The translations under genes were made by a program, and so were the position numbers. Positions 41,107 to 49,258 of a stretch of DNA of 64,000 bases are shown here, piece by piece (within the stretch, counting starts at the first letter, position 1; each line of letters starts with the position of its first letter). The notes under the pieces were generated by a model. That model ran no database searches and was not told the origin of the DNA. It saw nothing but the letters and a program-made list of their open reading frames with translations. Source of the stretch: JAWWPG01 sp033850885 (GTDB lineage: Bacteria > Actinomycetota > Actinomycetes > Propionibacteriales > Nocardioidaceae); the NCBI GenBank assembly GCA_033850885.1, contig JAWWPG010000033.1, forward strand, positions 1 through 64,000. The letters run 5' to 3'.

Positions 41107-42741
41107 GTGAGCGACGACCTGCAGATAGCCCTGCTGCAGCGGTGGTGCGACCTCGGGCTCGCGGCCCTCGAGGCGGCCCGCGGGGAGATCGACGCGCTCA
41201 ACGTCTACCCGGTTCCCGACGGCGACACGGGCACCAACCTGTACCTCACGTTCGAGGCGGCTAGGCAGAGCATCGTCGATGCCCGACCTAAGTCGCTCGC
41301 CGTGGCCTTGACCGTGTTCGCGCGAGGCGCGCTGCTCGGCGCCCGGGGCAGCTCCGGGGTGATCCTGTCGCAGCTGCTGCGCGCCGGCGCGGAGCAGCTG
41401 ATGCGCGGCGACCCGCGACGGCCCGGTGCGCTGCTCGCCGACACCCTGACGCTGGCCGCCGACGCCGGTTACGCGGCCGTTGGGCAGCCCGTGGAAGGAA
41501 CCATCCTGAGCGTCGCGCGGGCCGCGGCGGGAGCCGCCCAGGCTGCGGTTCCGAGCCTCCCGCATCGGCCGTCCGGCCAGCTCGGCGTCGTGATCCGGGC
41601 GGCAGCCGAGGCGGCCCGGGAGGCCCTCGAGCGCACCCCCGACCAGCTGCCGGTCCTCAAGGAGGCGGGCGTGGTCGACGCGGGCGGGAGGGGCCTTTGT
41701 GTGCTGTTCGACGCAGCGGAGGAGGCCTTCACCGGTCGGCGCCCAGCGCCGAGGGTCCCGTACGACCCGCAGGCGCGGGCGGTGGCTCCGGGCGGCGACC
41801 TCTCGGCCGACGGCCCGGGCTATGAGGTGATGTACCTTCTTGACGCGGAGGATGCCCCGATCGTCGACCTGCGGCGCCGCCTGGCTCGGCTCGGCGACTC
41901 GCTGGTCGTGGTAGGGGGCGACGGTCTGTGGAACGTCCACGTGCACGTGGACGACGTCGGCGCCGCGATCGAGGCCGGGATCGACGCCGGCCACCCGCAT
42001 CGGGTGCGAGTGACCCACTTCGCCGACCGGGCCGACCAGCTACGGCGGTCGCGGGCGGCGGCTCAGCCGCCGGCCCTTGGTGCCGCGCGCGGCGTCGTGG
42101 CGTTCGCCGCAGGGCCGGGCCTCGCCGAGCTGTTCGCCGACGCCGGGGCAGTGGTCGTGGAGCGCCGCGGCCCGCGCTGCTCGACAGGCGAGCTCCTCGA
42201 GGCGATCCGGTCGACGTACGCGAGCGAGGTCATCGTGTTGCCCAACGACGCCGACACCGTTTCGGTAGCGGAGATCGCCGCTCGTACGGCGAGGGAGGAG
42301 GGCGTCCGCGCCGCCGTCATCCCGACCCGGGCCCAGGTGCAGGGTCTGGCGGCGGTCGCCGTACGACAGCCGGGGCGCAGCTTCGACGAGGATGTCGTCG
42401 CGATGACGACGGCCGCGAGCCACACCCGGCAGGGCGCGATCACGGTGGCGGCTCGAGACGCCATGACGATGGCCGGGCCGTGCCGCAAGGGTGACACCCT
42501 CGGCATCGTGGAGGGGGACTTCGCGCTTGTCGGTGGCACCCTGGAGGCTGCTGGGGTGCAGGTCGTCGAACGCTTGCTGGCCGGCGGCGGGGAGCTCGTC
42601 ACGCTCGTCACCGGGCTCGACTGCACGCCCGACCTCGTCACCAGGATCGCCAACCGACTGGAGCAGACCCGGCCCGACGTCGAGCTGGCCGTGCTCGCGG
42701 GAGGCCAGCCGCGCTACCCGCTGCTCATCGGCGTCGAGTGA
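41107..42741 (+). CDS. DAK2-domain fatty-acid-kinase-like protein
   Basis: This 544-aa protein is of the FakA/YloV type. It has an N-terminal dihydroxyacetone-kinase-like DhaL domain (ALNVYPVPDGDTGTNLYLTF, FARGALLGARGSSGVILSQ), which phosphorylates fatty acids bound to a FakB protein. A C-terminal domain (VIVLPNDADTVSVAEIAART, VIPTRAQVQGLAAVAV) completes the family. It is placed between rpmB and recG as in other actinobacteria. GTG 41107 follows GAAGGCAAGC; its stop overlaps recG (TGATG). Confidence 0.88.
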   Translation: MSDDLQIALLQRWCDLGLAALEAARGEIDALNVYPVPDGDTGTNLYLTFEAARQSIVDARPKSLAVALTVFARGALLGARGSSGVILSQLLRAGAEQLMRGDPRRPGALLADTLTLAADAGYAAVGQPVEGTILSVARAAAGAAQAAVPSLPHRPSGQLGVVIRAAAEAAREALERTPDQLPVLKEAGVVDAGGRGLCVLFDAAEEAFTGRRPAPRVPYDPQARAVAPGGDLSADGPGYEVMYLLDAEDAPIVDLRRRLARLGDSLVVVGGDGLWNVHVHVDDVGAAIEAGIDAGHPHRVRVTHFADRADQLRRSRAAAQPPALGAARGVVAFAAGPGLAELFADAGAVVVERRGPRCSTGELLEAIRSTYASEVIVLPNDADTVSVAEIAARTAREEGVRAAVIPTRAQVQGLAAVAVRQPGRSFDEDVVAMTTAASHTRQGAITVAARDAMTMAGPCRKGDTLGIVEGDFALVGGTLEAAGVQVVERLLAGGGELVTLVTGLDCTPDLVTRIANRLEQTRPDVELAVLAGGQPRYPLLIGVE

Positions 42742-44930
42742 TGGCCGGTCTGGACGACAGGCTGGGGCCGGTCCTCGGCAAGCGGACCGCCGACGCGCTC
42801 ACGAAGGCGTTCGGCTTCACCACCCTTCGCGACCTGCTCACCCACTACCCGCGCCGCCTCGACGACCGCGGCGAGCTGACCGACATCTCGCGCCTGAAGA
42901 TCGGCGAGCACGCGACGGTGCTGGCGAAGGTCAAAAACGCCACCGAGTCCCGGTACCGGCCCAAGTACGGAAACCGGCTCGCGACCCGGACGGTGGTGAC
43001 CATCACCGACGGTCATGTCGACATCTCGGCGACGTACTTCAACCAGACCTGGAAGGCCGGGGAGCTGAAGCCGGGCGTCATCGCGTTCTTCAGCGGCAAG
43101 GTCGGCATGTTCCGCGGGCAGCGCCAGCTCAACCAGCCGACCTTCGACGTACTCGGTCGGGGGAGCGACGTCTCCGAGTTCGACGACGAGGAGACGCAGC
43201 GCTACTGGCCGATATACCCGGCATCCGCCCGGGTGTCGTCGAGGAAGCTGACCGACTGCGTCCGGCAGGCGTTGGCCGTCCTCGACGAGGTGCCCGACCA
43301 CCTGCCCGAGGAGGTACGACGCGACCGGGGCCTGATCGGGTACGAGGAGGCCCTACGCCTGGTCCACCAACCGGCGGGTCCGGTCGACTTCCGCAAGGCC
43401 TTGGACCGGCTGCGGTTCGACGAGGCCTTCGTCCTTCAGATCGTGCTGGCGCAGCGCCGGTCGCTGACCAGGTCGTTGCGCGCGCAGGCGAGGCGGCGGC
43501 GTCCGGAGGGGCTGGGCGCGAGGTTCGACGCCTTGCTGCCCTTCGAGCTGACCGCCGGCCAGCGGGAGATCGGCGAGGTCATCGCCGGCGACCTGGGCCG
43601 GGACCAGCCCATGCAGCGGCTGCTCCAGGGCGAGGTGGGTTCGGGCAAGACGATCGTCGCGGTGCGGGCCATGCTTCAGGTCGTCGACGCCGGCGGACAG
43701 GTCGCCCTGCTCGCACCCACCGAGGTGCTCGCCGCCCAGCACTACCGCGCAGTTGCGCAGATGCTCGGACCCCTCGCAGAGGCGGGCATGCTGACCGGCG
43801 ACGAGGGTGGGACCAGGATCGCCCTGCTCACCGGCTCGACACCGGCGGCCCGGCGGCGAGCCGTCCTCGCGGACCTGGAGTCGGGGGTGACCGGCATCGT
43901 GATCGGCACCCATGCCCTGCTCGAGGACAGGGTCTCCTTCGCCGACCTCGGACTGGTCGTGGTCGACGAGCAACACCGCTTCGGCGTCGAGCAGCGGGCT
44001 GCGCTCACCGCCAAAGCCGGATTCACGCCACCGCACGTGCTCGTGATGACCGCAACCCCGATCCCACGGACCGTCGCGATGACGGTCTTCGGCGACCTCG
44101 ACGTCTCCACCCTTCGTGAGCTGCCGGCCGGCCGCTCACCGATCCAGACCACCGTCGTCCCGGCCGAGCAGCCGGCCTGGCTGGAACGCGGATGGCAACG
44201 GGTCCGCGAGGAGGTCGCGGCGGGCCGCCAGGCCTATGTGGTGTGTCCGCGGATCGGAGGACAACCCGAGTCCGACATGGAGGAGCCGGGGGACGACGAC
44301 AGCTTCGTACCCGCGCGGCCACCCCTTGCGGTCGCCGACGTCGCCGCCTCACTCGCGGCCGGTCCGCTCAGCGGCCTGCGGCTCTACCTGCTCCACGGCC
44401 GGATGCCGTCCGAGGAGAAGGACGACGTGATGCGTCGCTTCGCCGCCGGCGACATCGACGTGCTCGTCTCGACGACCGTCATCGAGGTCGGCGTTGACGT
44501 ACCGAACGCCAGCGTGATGGTGCTGATGGACGCCGACCGGTTCGGGGTGTCGGCCCTGCATCAGCTGCGCGGCCGGGTCGGAAGGGGTGCGGCCCCCGGC
44601 CTGTGCCTGCTCGTGACGGAGGCACCGCCGGGTACGCCGTCGCGGGAGCGGCTCGACGCGGTGGCCGCCACCTCGGACGGCTTCGCGCTCTCGCAGCTCG
44701 ACCTGGAGACCCGCCGGGAGGGCGACGTACTCGGTGCGCTGCAGTCGGGTCGCCGGTCCAGCCTGAAGCTGCTGTCCGTGCTGCGCGACGGCGACGTCAT
44801 CTCTGCCGCCCGCGAGGCCGCCGAGCGGGTTGTCTCGGCGGAGCCCTTGCTGCGCAAGCACCTCGGCCTCGCCGCCGAGGTGGACCGGTTGATGTCCGAC
44901 GAGCAGGCCGGCTTCCTGGAGAAGTCCTGA
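42741..44930 (+). CDS. recG: ATP-dependent DNA helicase RecG
   Basis: This 729-aa helicase reverses stalled replication forks and branch-migrates Holliday junctions. The N-terminal wedge domain (LLTHYPRRLDDRGELTDIS) is followed by Walker A GEVGSGKT, the DEQH box VVDEQHRFGVEQR, MTATPIPRTVAMTVFGDLD and the TRG region DRFGVSALHQLRGRVGRG. ATG 42741 overlaps the dak stop; GTG 42738 would add one codon. It is full length and intact. Confidence 0.96.
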   Translation: MAGLDDRLGPVLGKRTADALTKAFGFTTLRDLLTHYPRRLDDRGELTDISRLKIGEHATVLAKVKNATESRYRPKYGNRLATRTVVTITDGHVDISATYFNQTWKAGELKPGVIAFFSGKVGMFRGQRQLNQPTFDVLGRGSDVSEFDDEETQRYWPIYPASARVSSRKLTDCVRQALAVLDEVPDHLPEEVRRDRGLIGYEEALRLVHQPAGPVDFRKALDRLRFDEAFVLQIVLAQRRSLTRSLRAQARRRRPEGLGARFDALLPFELTAGQREIGEVIAGDLGRDQPMQRLLQGEVGSGKTIVAVRAMLQVVDAGGQVALLAPTEVLAAQHYRAVAQMLGPLAEAGMLTGDEGGTRIALLTGSTPAARRRAVLADLESGVTGIVIGTHALLEDRVSFADLGLVVVDEQHRFGVEQRAALTAKAGFTPPHVLVMTATPIPRTVAMTVFGDLDVSTLRELPAGRSPIQTTVVPAEQPAWLERGWQRVREEVAAGRQAYVVCPRIGGQPESDMEEPGDDDSFVPARPPLAVADVAASLAAGPLSGLRLYLLHGRMPSEEKDDVMRRFAAGDIDVLVSTTVIEVGVDVPNASVMVLMDADRFGVSALHQLRGRVGRGAAPGLCLLVTEAPPGTPSRERLDAVAATSDGFALSQLDLETRREGDVLGALQSGRRSSLKLLSVLRDGDVISAAREAAERVVSAEPLLRKHLGLAAEVDRLMSDEQAGFLEKS

Positions 44931-45104
44931 CGACTCGGACCAGACCTGCGGAAATGGCTCCTGACCTGCGTGGACGTAGGGTGGATGCTCCCGGGACAGG
45001 TACCGCTGGCCGCCGACCGCGACGCCCTCGAGGCGGTCCGAAGCCCGCTGGAGAGGTGCAGAAGTCGCAGCCGCGGCACCAACGTCATGGGCCTCGAACA
45101 CCAG

Positions 45105-45416
45105 TCAGGGGTGGAGTGGTGGGGCTTCGAGGAGCTCGCGAAGCGCCTGCCGGTAGTTGGCGAGCGCATCCCTGCCCTCCGAGGTCAGAGAGACTCGGGT
45201 TCTCGATGCAGCCCCGTTGCCCGACTTGGTGCTCGTGATGTAGCCGGCGTCCTCGAGCTTGCGCAGATGGGTGATGAGGTTGCCGGGTGTGAGCTGGATG
45301 ATGTGCTGCAGACGGGTGAACGCGAGGGCGTCTCCTTCGGCGAGCGTTGCGAGGGTCACGACGATCCGCAAGCGAGCGGGCGCGTGGATCAGGGGGTCCA
45401 GGGCCTCTGGGCTCAT
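45105..45416 (-). CDS. Winged-helix (MarR/ArsR-like) transcriptional regulator
   Basis: This 103-aa regulator shows a wHTH pattern (LIHAPARLRIVVTLATLAEG, FTRLQHIIQLTPGNLITHLRKLEDAGYI). It belongs to the HTH_34-type group of small repressors, often next to membrane proteins. Its ATG overlaps the end of the upstream membrane-protein gene (ATGA), so both come from one mRNA. A dyad upstream of the operon is its likely operator. Its effector is unknown. The frame is open upstream, but similarity starts at MSPEALDPL. Confidence 0.85.
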   Translation of the reverse strand: MSPEALDPLIHAPARLRIVVTLATLAEGDALAFTRLQHIIQLTPGNLITHLRKLEDAGYITSTKSGNGAASRTRVSLTSEGRDALANYRQALRELLEAPPLHP

Positions 45417-46084
45417 GGGCGGCGGTCCCAGACCCGATGTGCGGCCGCATGTCCGATGAAGCCGATGCCGCCGGCGACTGCCAGGATGCCCCAGCAGTTC
45501 GAGGGCCCGAAGAAGGCGCTCGCCGTGCCCACGATGACGACACCCGTGCCACCGCCGAGCTTCCACCAGTCTTCCTTCGCGGCTCCCCAAGCGACGAGGA
45601 CCGCCCCAGCTATGATCCAGGGCCCCGACGCGTCGACGACGCCATAGACGATCCCGTGGCTGAACCCGTCGTGATGCAGGGCGCCGAGGAACGTGTAGAA
45701 GCCTGCGATCGGAACCGCGAACGAGATCCCGCGGAGACGCTCCTCGCGCTTGCTTGGTCCGGTCACACCGCTCATCGCGTGCGCATAGAACCGGGTGCCG
45801 ATGATCGCGGACACCGCGACTAACAGGTACACGATGCCGATGACGGCGAGGCTCGGCCCTTCGTAGGGGTGCTGCCCGCGCACGGAGAGCCAGAGCAACC
45901 CGTAGCAGACGAAGACGAACACCGCGCCCATGAGGGAGATGAGTGGCCCCGTCGAGGAGAGCTGGCGTCGGGCGCGGAGCCTGGCGGTCTCGATGAGACG
46001 GGCTGCCTCGGCCGGGTCGAGTGGTCGCTCGGCCTCCGCAGTCGCGGTCTCGGGGATGTCATCGGTATTCGATGCTTCGGTCAT
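45413..46084 (-). CDS. Conserved multi-pass membrane protein
   Basis: This 223-aa protein has a charged N-terminal tail (about residues 1-45) followed by two hydrophobic pairs (LISLMGAVFVFVCYGLLWLS, SLAVIGIVYLLVAVSAIIG) and at least two more helices (AVPIAGFYTFLGAL, SGPWIIAGAVLVAWGAAKE). It resembles actinobacterial proteins coupled to HTH_34 regulators, of unknown function. ATG 46084 follows CGGAGG. The first gene of the two-gene operon, it is preceded by the dyad at 46105-46145. Confidence 0.75.
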   Translation of the reverse strand: MTEASNTDDIPETATAEAERPLDPAEAARLIETARLRARRQLSSTGPLISLMGAVFVFVCYGLLWLSVRGQHPYEGPSLAVIGIVYLLVAVSAIIGTRFYAHAMSGVTGPSKREERLRGISFAVPIAGFYTFLGALHHDGFSHGIVYGVVDASGPWIIAGAVLVAWGAAKEDWWKLGGGTGVVIVGTASAFFGPSNCWGILAVAGGIGFIGHAAAHRVWDRRP

Positions 46085-46104
46085 GTGAACCTCCGAGTGA
46101 AGAA

Positions 46105-46145
46105 ACTTTGCACCACAAACGTTACGTCAGTTTGCGGCGCAAAGT
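46105..46145. promoter_or_regulatory. Large dyad operator upstream of the wHTH operon
   Basis: ACTTTGCACCACAAAC (46105-46120) and GTTTGCGGCGCAAAGT (46130-46145) are inverted repeats with 14 of 16 matches, around a 9-base spacer containing TTACGT. The reverse strand reads TAACGT here, a possible -10, so a bound repressor would block the operon promoter. The winged-helix protein encoded by the operon is the natural binder. Confidence 0.6.
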
Positions 46146-46356
46146 CAAGCCCTTTCGCCGCCCGCGATCCGGAGGGCGCCCGAGACCCGTTGGCGTGAGC
46201 TCCCGGCACCTGACAGCGGTGGCTCGATGAGGTCACCGCGAGCATCGTCAACCGGGCAGTACGTGACCCGGGGGCGGACTGGCGGCGCATCGTCTCAGGT
46301 CACAGGCCGTTCAACTGACGTCCTCGAGGTCCTGACCTGCACCCGCGTTGTTAGCC

Positions 46357-46399
46357 AAGCACCCCCGTCCCCGCCAGCTCACGCACGCCGGGGGTGCTT
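46357..46399. terminator. Strong hairpin (terminator-like)
   Basis: AAGCACCCCCG (46357-46367) pairs with CGGGGGTGCTT (46389-46399) over 11 bases with a 21-base loop; TTTGG follows on the plus strand. No gene ends just upstream on the plus strand, so it may be a relic or insulate the next promoter. Confidence 0.5.
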
Positions 46400-46412
46400 T
46401 GGCGTGAATACT

Positions 46413-46441
46413 TTGATACCCGATAAATCATTTCTTAAACA
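46413..46441 (+). promoter_or_regulatory. Sigma70-type promoter for rsmD-coaD
   Basis: TTGATA and TAAACA are separated by exactly 17 bases in an AT-rich patch, unusual for this genome. The operon rsmD-coaD starts about 220 bases further right, so its mRNA would include the eight-copy minisatellite in its leader. Confidence 0.55.
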
Positions 46442-46542
46442 TGTCGGGGCGCCACGCGGGCACAATGGGTTCGGACACCATCCGCACCAGAACCGCACTA
46501 CCCAAAGCGGCGTCCGCCCGCTCCACGGGCGGACGGGCGGGA

Positions 46543-46654
46543 CAAGGACCTGACAGCAAGGACCTGACAGCAAGGACCTGACAGCAAGGACCTGACAGCA
46601 AGGACCTGACAGCAAGGACCTGACAGCAAGGACCTGACAGCAAGGACCTGACAG
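46543..46654 (+). repeat. 14-bp x 8 tandem repeat (minisatellite) before rsmD
   Basis: The unit CAAGGACCTGACAG is repeated eight times without a single mismatch. The array ends 8 bases before the GTG of rsmD, and each unit has an AAGGA resembling a Shine-Dalgarno. The last unit flows into CAGGAGAATCC-GTG, the true ribosome-binding site. Perfect identity means it is recent or still changing in number. Confidence 0.95.
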
Positions 46655-46662
46655 GAGAATCC

Positions 46663-47271
46663 GTGACGAGGATCATCGGCGGGGTCGCCGGCGGACGCGC
46701 GATCCGCACTCCTCCAGGTGACGCGATCCGGCCGACGGCCGAGCGGGTGCGGGAGGCGCTCTTCAGCTCCCTCGAGTCGGCTCTGGGGACCTTGCACGGC
46801 ACGACGTTCCTCGACGTCTTCGCCGGCTCGGGGGCCGTCGGGCTGGAGGCCGCCTCGAGGGGCGCCGACCGGGTGACGCTCGTCGAGCGCAGCCGCCCGG
46901 TCGCCCTGGTGACGGCGGCCAACGCGCGGATGCTGGGTCTCGACAACGTCGAGGTCATCACGGCCTCCGCTGCGACCCTCGGCCGCACCAAGCCACGAAT
47001 GCCGTTCAGCGTGGCGTTCTTCGACCCGCCGTACGACGAACCGAGCGAGAGCCTCGGGCGCATCCTGACCGACCTGGCGGGCTTGGGGTGGCTGACCGGC
47101 GGCGCCTTGGTCGTCGTTGAGCGCGCCCGGCGTACCGGTGGCTGGGAGTGGCCACCCGGCTTCCGGGCCGAGCGCGATCGCCGATACGGGGACACCATCC
47201 TTTGGTACGGTCGCTGGGAGCCGGCTGCGACGGAGACCGCGGTCCCTTCGCCGTGCGACGAGGAGAGCTGA
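46663..47271 (+). CDS. rsmD: 16S rRNA (guanine(966)-N2)-methyltransferase
   Basis: This 202-aa enzyme methylates G966 of 16S rRNA with SAM. FLDVFAGSGAVGLEAASRGA is the SAM site, and VAFFDPPYDEP carries the catalytic DPPY. The N-terminus (TRIIGGVAGGRAIRTPPGD) and PTAERVREALFSSLES are typical. GTG 46663 follows AGGAG in the last part of the minisatellite. Its stop TGA directly precedes the ATG of coaD with no gap. Confidence 0.94.
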   Translation: MTRIIGGVAGGRAIRTPPGDAIRPTAERVREALFSSLESALGTLHGTTFLDVFAGSGAVGLEAASRGADRVTLVERSRPVALVTAANARMLGLDNVEVITASAATLGRTKPRMPFSVAFFDPPYDEPSESLGRILTDLAGLGWLTGGALVVVERARRTGGWEWPPGFRAERDRRYGDTILWYGRWEPAATETAVPSPCDEES

Positions 47272-47778
47272 ATGCGCAGAGCGGTCTGTCCGGGGTCCTT
47301 CGACCCGCCGACGTTCGGGCACCTCGACGTCATCGGGCGCGCCTCGGGTCTCTTCGACGAGGTGACGGTCGCCGTACTCGTCAACGAGAGCAAGGTCGGC
47401 CTCTTCACCGTCGACGAGCGGATGGCGATGCTCGAGGACCTCGTGCAGGTCCATGACAATGTCCGGGTCGACTCGTTCTCGGGACTCCTGGTCGACTTCT
47501 GCGTCGCCAACGACATCGTGGCGATCGTCAAGGGTCTGCGTGCCATCACCGACTTCGACTACGAGCTGCAGATGGCACAGATGAACAGGAGCCTCGCCGA
47601 TGTCGAGACGCTCTTCGTGCCCGCGAGCCCCGAGTGGTCGTTCCTCGCGTCGAGCCTGGTCAAGGAGGTCGCGCGATTTGGCGGGGACGTCTCAGGGCTC
47701 GTACCGTCGGGCGTGCTCGCGCAGCTGACGAGCCGGCTCGGGACCAGAGACGGAGGAGCTCATGCGTCAGGCAGCTGA
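47272..47778 (+). CDS. coaD: Phosphopantetheine adenylyltransferase
   Basis: This 168-aa enzyme makes dephospho-CoA from 4'-phosphopantetheine and ATP, the fourth step of CoA synthesis. CPGSFDPPTFGHLDVIGRA holds the nucleotidyltransferase (T/HxGH) site, with PPTFGH rather than the usual PVTNGH; VKGLRAITDFDYELQMAQMN and SSLVKEVARFGGDVSGLVP are conserved. It follows rsmD without spacing and overlaps the next gene by 17 bases. Confidence 0.95.
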   Translation: MRRAVCPGSFDPPTFGHLDVIGRASGLFDEVTVAVLVNESKVGLFTVDERMAMLEDLVQVHDNVRVDSFSGLLVDFCVANDIVAIVKGLRAITDFDYELQMAQMNRSLADVETLFVPASPEWSFLASSLVKEVARFGGDVSGLVPSGVLAQLTSRLGTRDGGAHASGS

Positions 47779-48391
47779 GGACGGCGCTGAGAACGGTGGC
47801 GGCGGGGATGTCGCGGATGCTGACGTGGCCGCCCCCGACGTGACCGAACCGGACGCCGGCGAGCTCGTCGCCAGCCTCCGCTCACTCATCGAAGGTGCCC
47901 GGTCGATGCCGATGTCGGGATCGGCTCTCGTCAACCGGGCCCTGGTGCTGGACCTTGTCAGCAGCCTCGAGCGGGTAGTCACGAACGGCCGCACCGGGCG
48001 GGACGGTGCCGTCGCCGACCACGACGGAGTGATCGCCGCCGCTCGCGGCGAGGCCGACAGGATCGTTGCCGAGGCTCGCCTCGAGCGCGAGCGTCTCGTC
48101 AGCGACTCCGAGGTCCTCCGGGTCGCCCGGGAACTGGCCGGCAGGGAGCGCGAGGTGGCGAGCACGGAGGCCGAGGAGCTGCGCCAGGAGACCGACGATT
48201 ACGTCGACACGCGCCTGGCGACGTTCGAGATGGCGCTCACGAGGACCCTCCAGGCGGTGGCCCGCGGCCGGGCTCGGCTGCAGGGCCGGTCCCACTTCGC
48301 GGCGCTGGGCGAGCCCGACGAGGAGGGGGCTGACGGTGGCCTGACCACGCCCGACGAGCTCAAACCCGACGAGGGCCGCCAGCCGGGCTGA
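47762..48391 (+). CDS. sepIVA: SepIVA-like DivIVA-domain cell-division protein
   Basis: This 209-aa protein is mostly coiled coil (AARGEADRIVAEARLERERL, AGREREVASTEAEELRQETD) with an acidic N-terminus. Its position between coaD and the DUF177 gene is that of SepIVA (Rv2927c) in mycobacteria, a DivIVA-related factor of septation and elongation. ATG 47762 lies inside the end of coaD. The identification rests on context and coiled-coil pattern, less on sequence. Confidence 0.7.
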   Translation: MRQAAEDGAENGGGGDVADADVAAPDVTEPDAGELVASLRSLIEGARSMPMSGSALVNRALVLDLVSSLERVVTNGRTGRDGAVADHDGVIAAARGEADRIVAEARLERERLVSDSEVLRVARELAGREREVASTEAEELRQETDDYVDTRLATFEMALTRTLQAVARGRARLQGRSHFAALGEPDEEGADGGLTTPDELKPDEGRQPG

Positions 48392-48497
48392 GCCGCCTCC
48401 CGCGATTTTGAGGGTCCGGTCGGGACCGGATAGGCTTAACCGCCGCCTTCCTCGGAGGCGGTGATGTGATTTGTCCGGCTATCGGAAGTTCTGTGCG

Positions 48498-49061
48498 ATG
48501 CGTCTCGACCCGCGTGCGCCGCTCGTGCTGAGTGTCCACGAGCTCGGCAGGCGTCCCGGCGTGATGCGTGAGCTCAGGCTCTCGGTGCCGGCGCCGGCAG
48601 ACCTAGGCGTGCAGCTCGTCGGTGTGCCCTCCGGATCTCCCGTCGAGCTCGAGGTCCGGCTCGAGTCCGTCATGGAGGGGGTTCTCGCGTCAGGTACGGC
48701 GCGGGCGTCGGTGGCCGGGGAGTGCGCACGGTGCCTTGGCCCGATCGAGAACGACCTGGAGGTCGCGCTGCAGGAGCTGTACGTATATCCGGAGAGCGAC
48801 GCCGAGGAGGACGAGGCTGCGCGGCTCGACGGTGAGCTGCTTGACCTCGAGCCCGTGGTACGTGATGCCGTGGTGCTGGCGCTGCCGTTCCGACCGGTTT
48901 GTCGGCCGGACTGCCCGGGCCTGTGCATCGAGTGTGGAACAACGTTGGCCGACCACCCCGGCCACACGCATGAGGAGGGCGTCGACCCCCGTTGGGGAGC
49001 GCTCGCCGCCTTGCGGACAGACGATGCTGTCGCCTCGGCGACAGGTGAGGATGAGGAGTAG
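48498..49061 (+). CDS. DUF177/YceD-family protein
   Basis: This 187-aa protein of the YceD family is linked to 23S rRNA accumulation and lies before rpmF in many bacteria. Conserved parts are RLDPRAPLVLSVHELGRRPG, GECARCLGPIENDLEVALQEL and PVCRPDCPGLCIECG, whose cysteines likely bind metal. ATG 48498 begins at the conserved MRLDPRAPL and has GGAAG 10 bases upstream; TTG 48471, behind GGAGG, is the alternative. TAGGCT at about 48431 is a candidate -10. Confidence 0.85.
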   Translation: MRLDPRAPLVLSVHELGRRPGVMRELRLSVPAPADLGVQLVGVPSGSPVELEVRLESVMEGVLASGTARASVAGECARCLGPIENDLEVALQELYVYPESDAEEDEAARLDGELLDLEPVVRDAVVLALPFRPVCRPDCPGLCIECGTTLADHPGHTHEEGVDPRWGALAALRTDDAVASATGEDEE

Positions 49062-49064
49062 AAC

Positions 49065-49250
49065 GTGGCCGTTCCGAAGCGGAAGATGTCGCGCAGCAAC
49101 ACGCGCCACCGCCGATCGCAGTGGAAGGCGACGGCTCCTTCGCTGGTCACGTGCGCCAACCCAGCCTGCCAGGCCCTGCACCTGCCGCACCGGGCATGTC
49201 CCCAGTGCGGCCAGTACGGCTCCCGCGCCGACCTTCGTCAAGTCCTCTGA
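49065..49250 (+). CDS. rpmF: 50S ribosomal protein L32
   Basis: This 61-aa L32 begins AVPKRKMSRSNTRHRRSQWK, and the C-terminal zinc motif is kept (CANPACQALHLPHRACPQCGQY). It follows the DUF177 gene by three bases, the usual yceD-rpmF pair. GTG start. The gene after it is rnc. Confidence 0.96.
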   Translation: MAVPKRKMSRSNTRHRRSQWKATAPSLVTCANPACQALHLPHRACPQCGQYGSRADLRQVL

Positions 49251-49258
49251 AACCTGCC

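Larger units (their letters stand above)
46146..46542. other. 397-bp stretch between the wHTH operon and the rsmD minisatellite
   Basis: No gene is seen. It contains a hairpin terminator-like element (46357-46399) and an unusually AT-rich promoter (46413-46441). Everything else is GC-rich and without recognisable signals. Confidence 0.5.

Noticed and set aside
46543..46654. CRISPR array
   Set aside because: Units are contiguous, with no spacers between the repeats, and no cas gene is nearby.
46428..47549. Long minus-strand frames with repeated LSGPCCQVLAVRS
   Set aside because: The repeated peptide is just the 14-bp minisatellite read through; no Shine-Dalgarno or family match.
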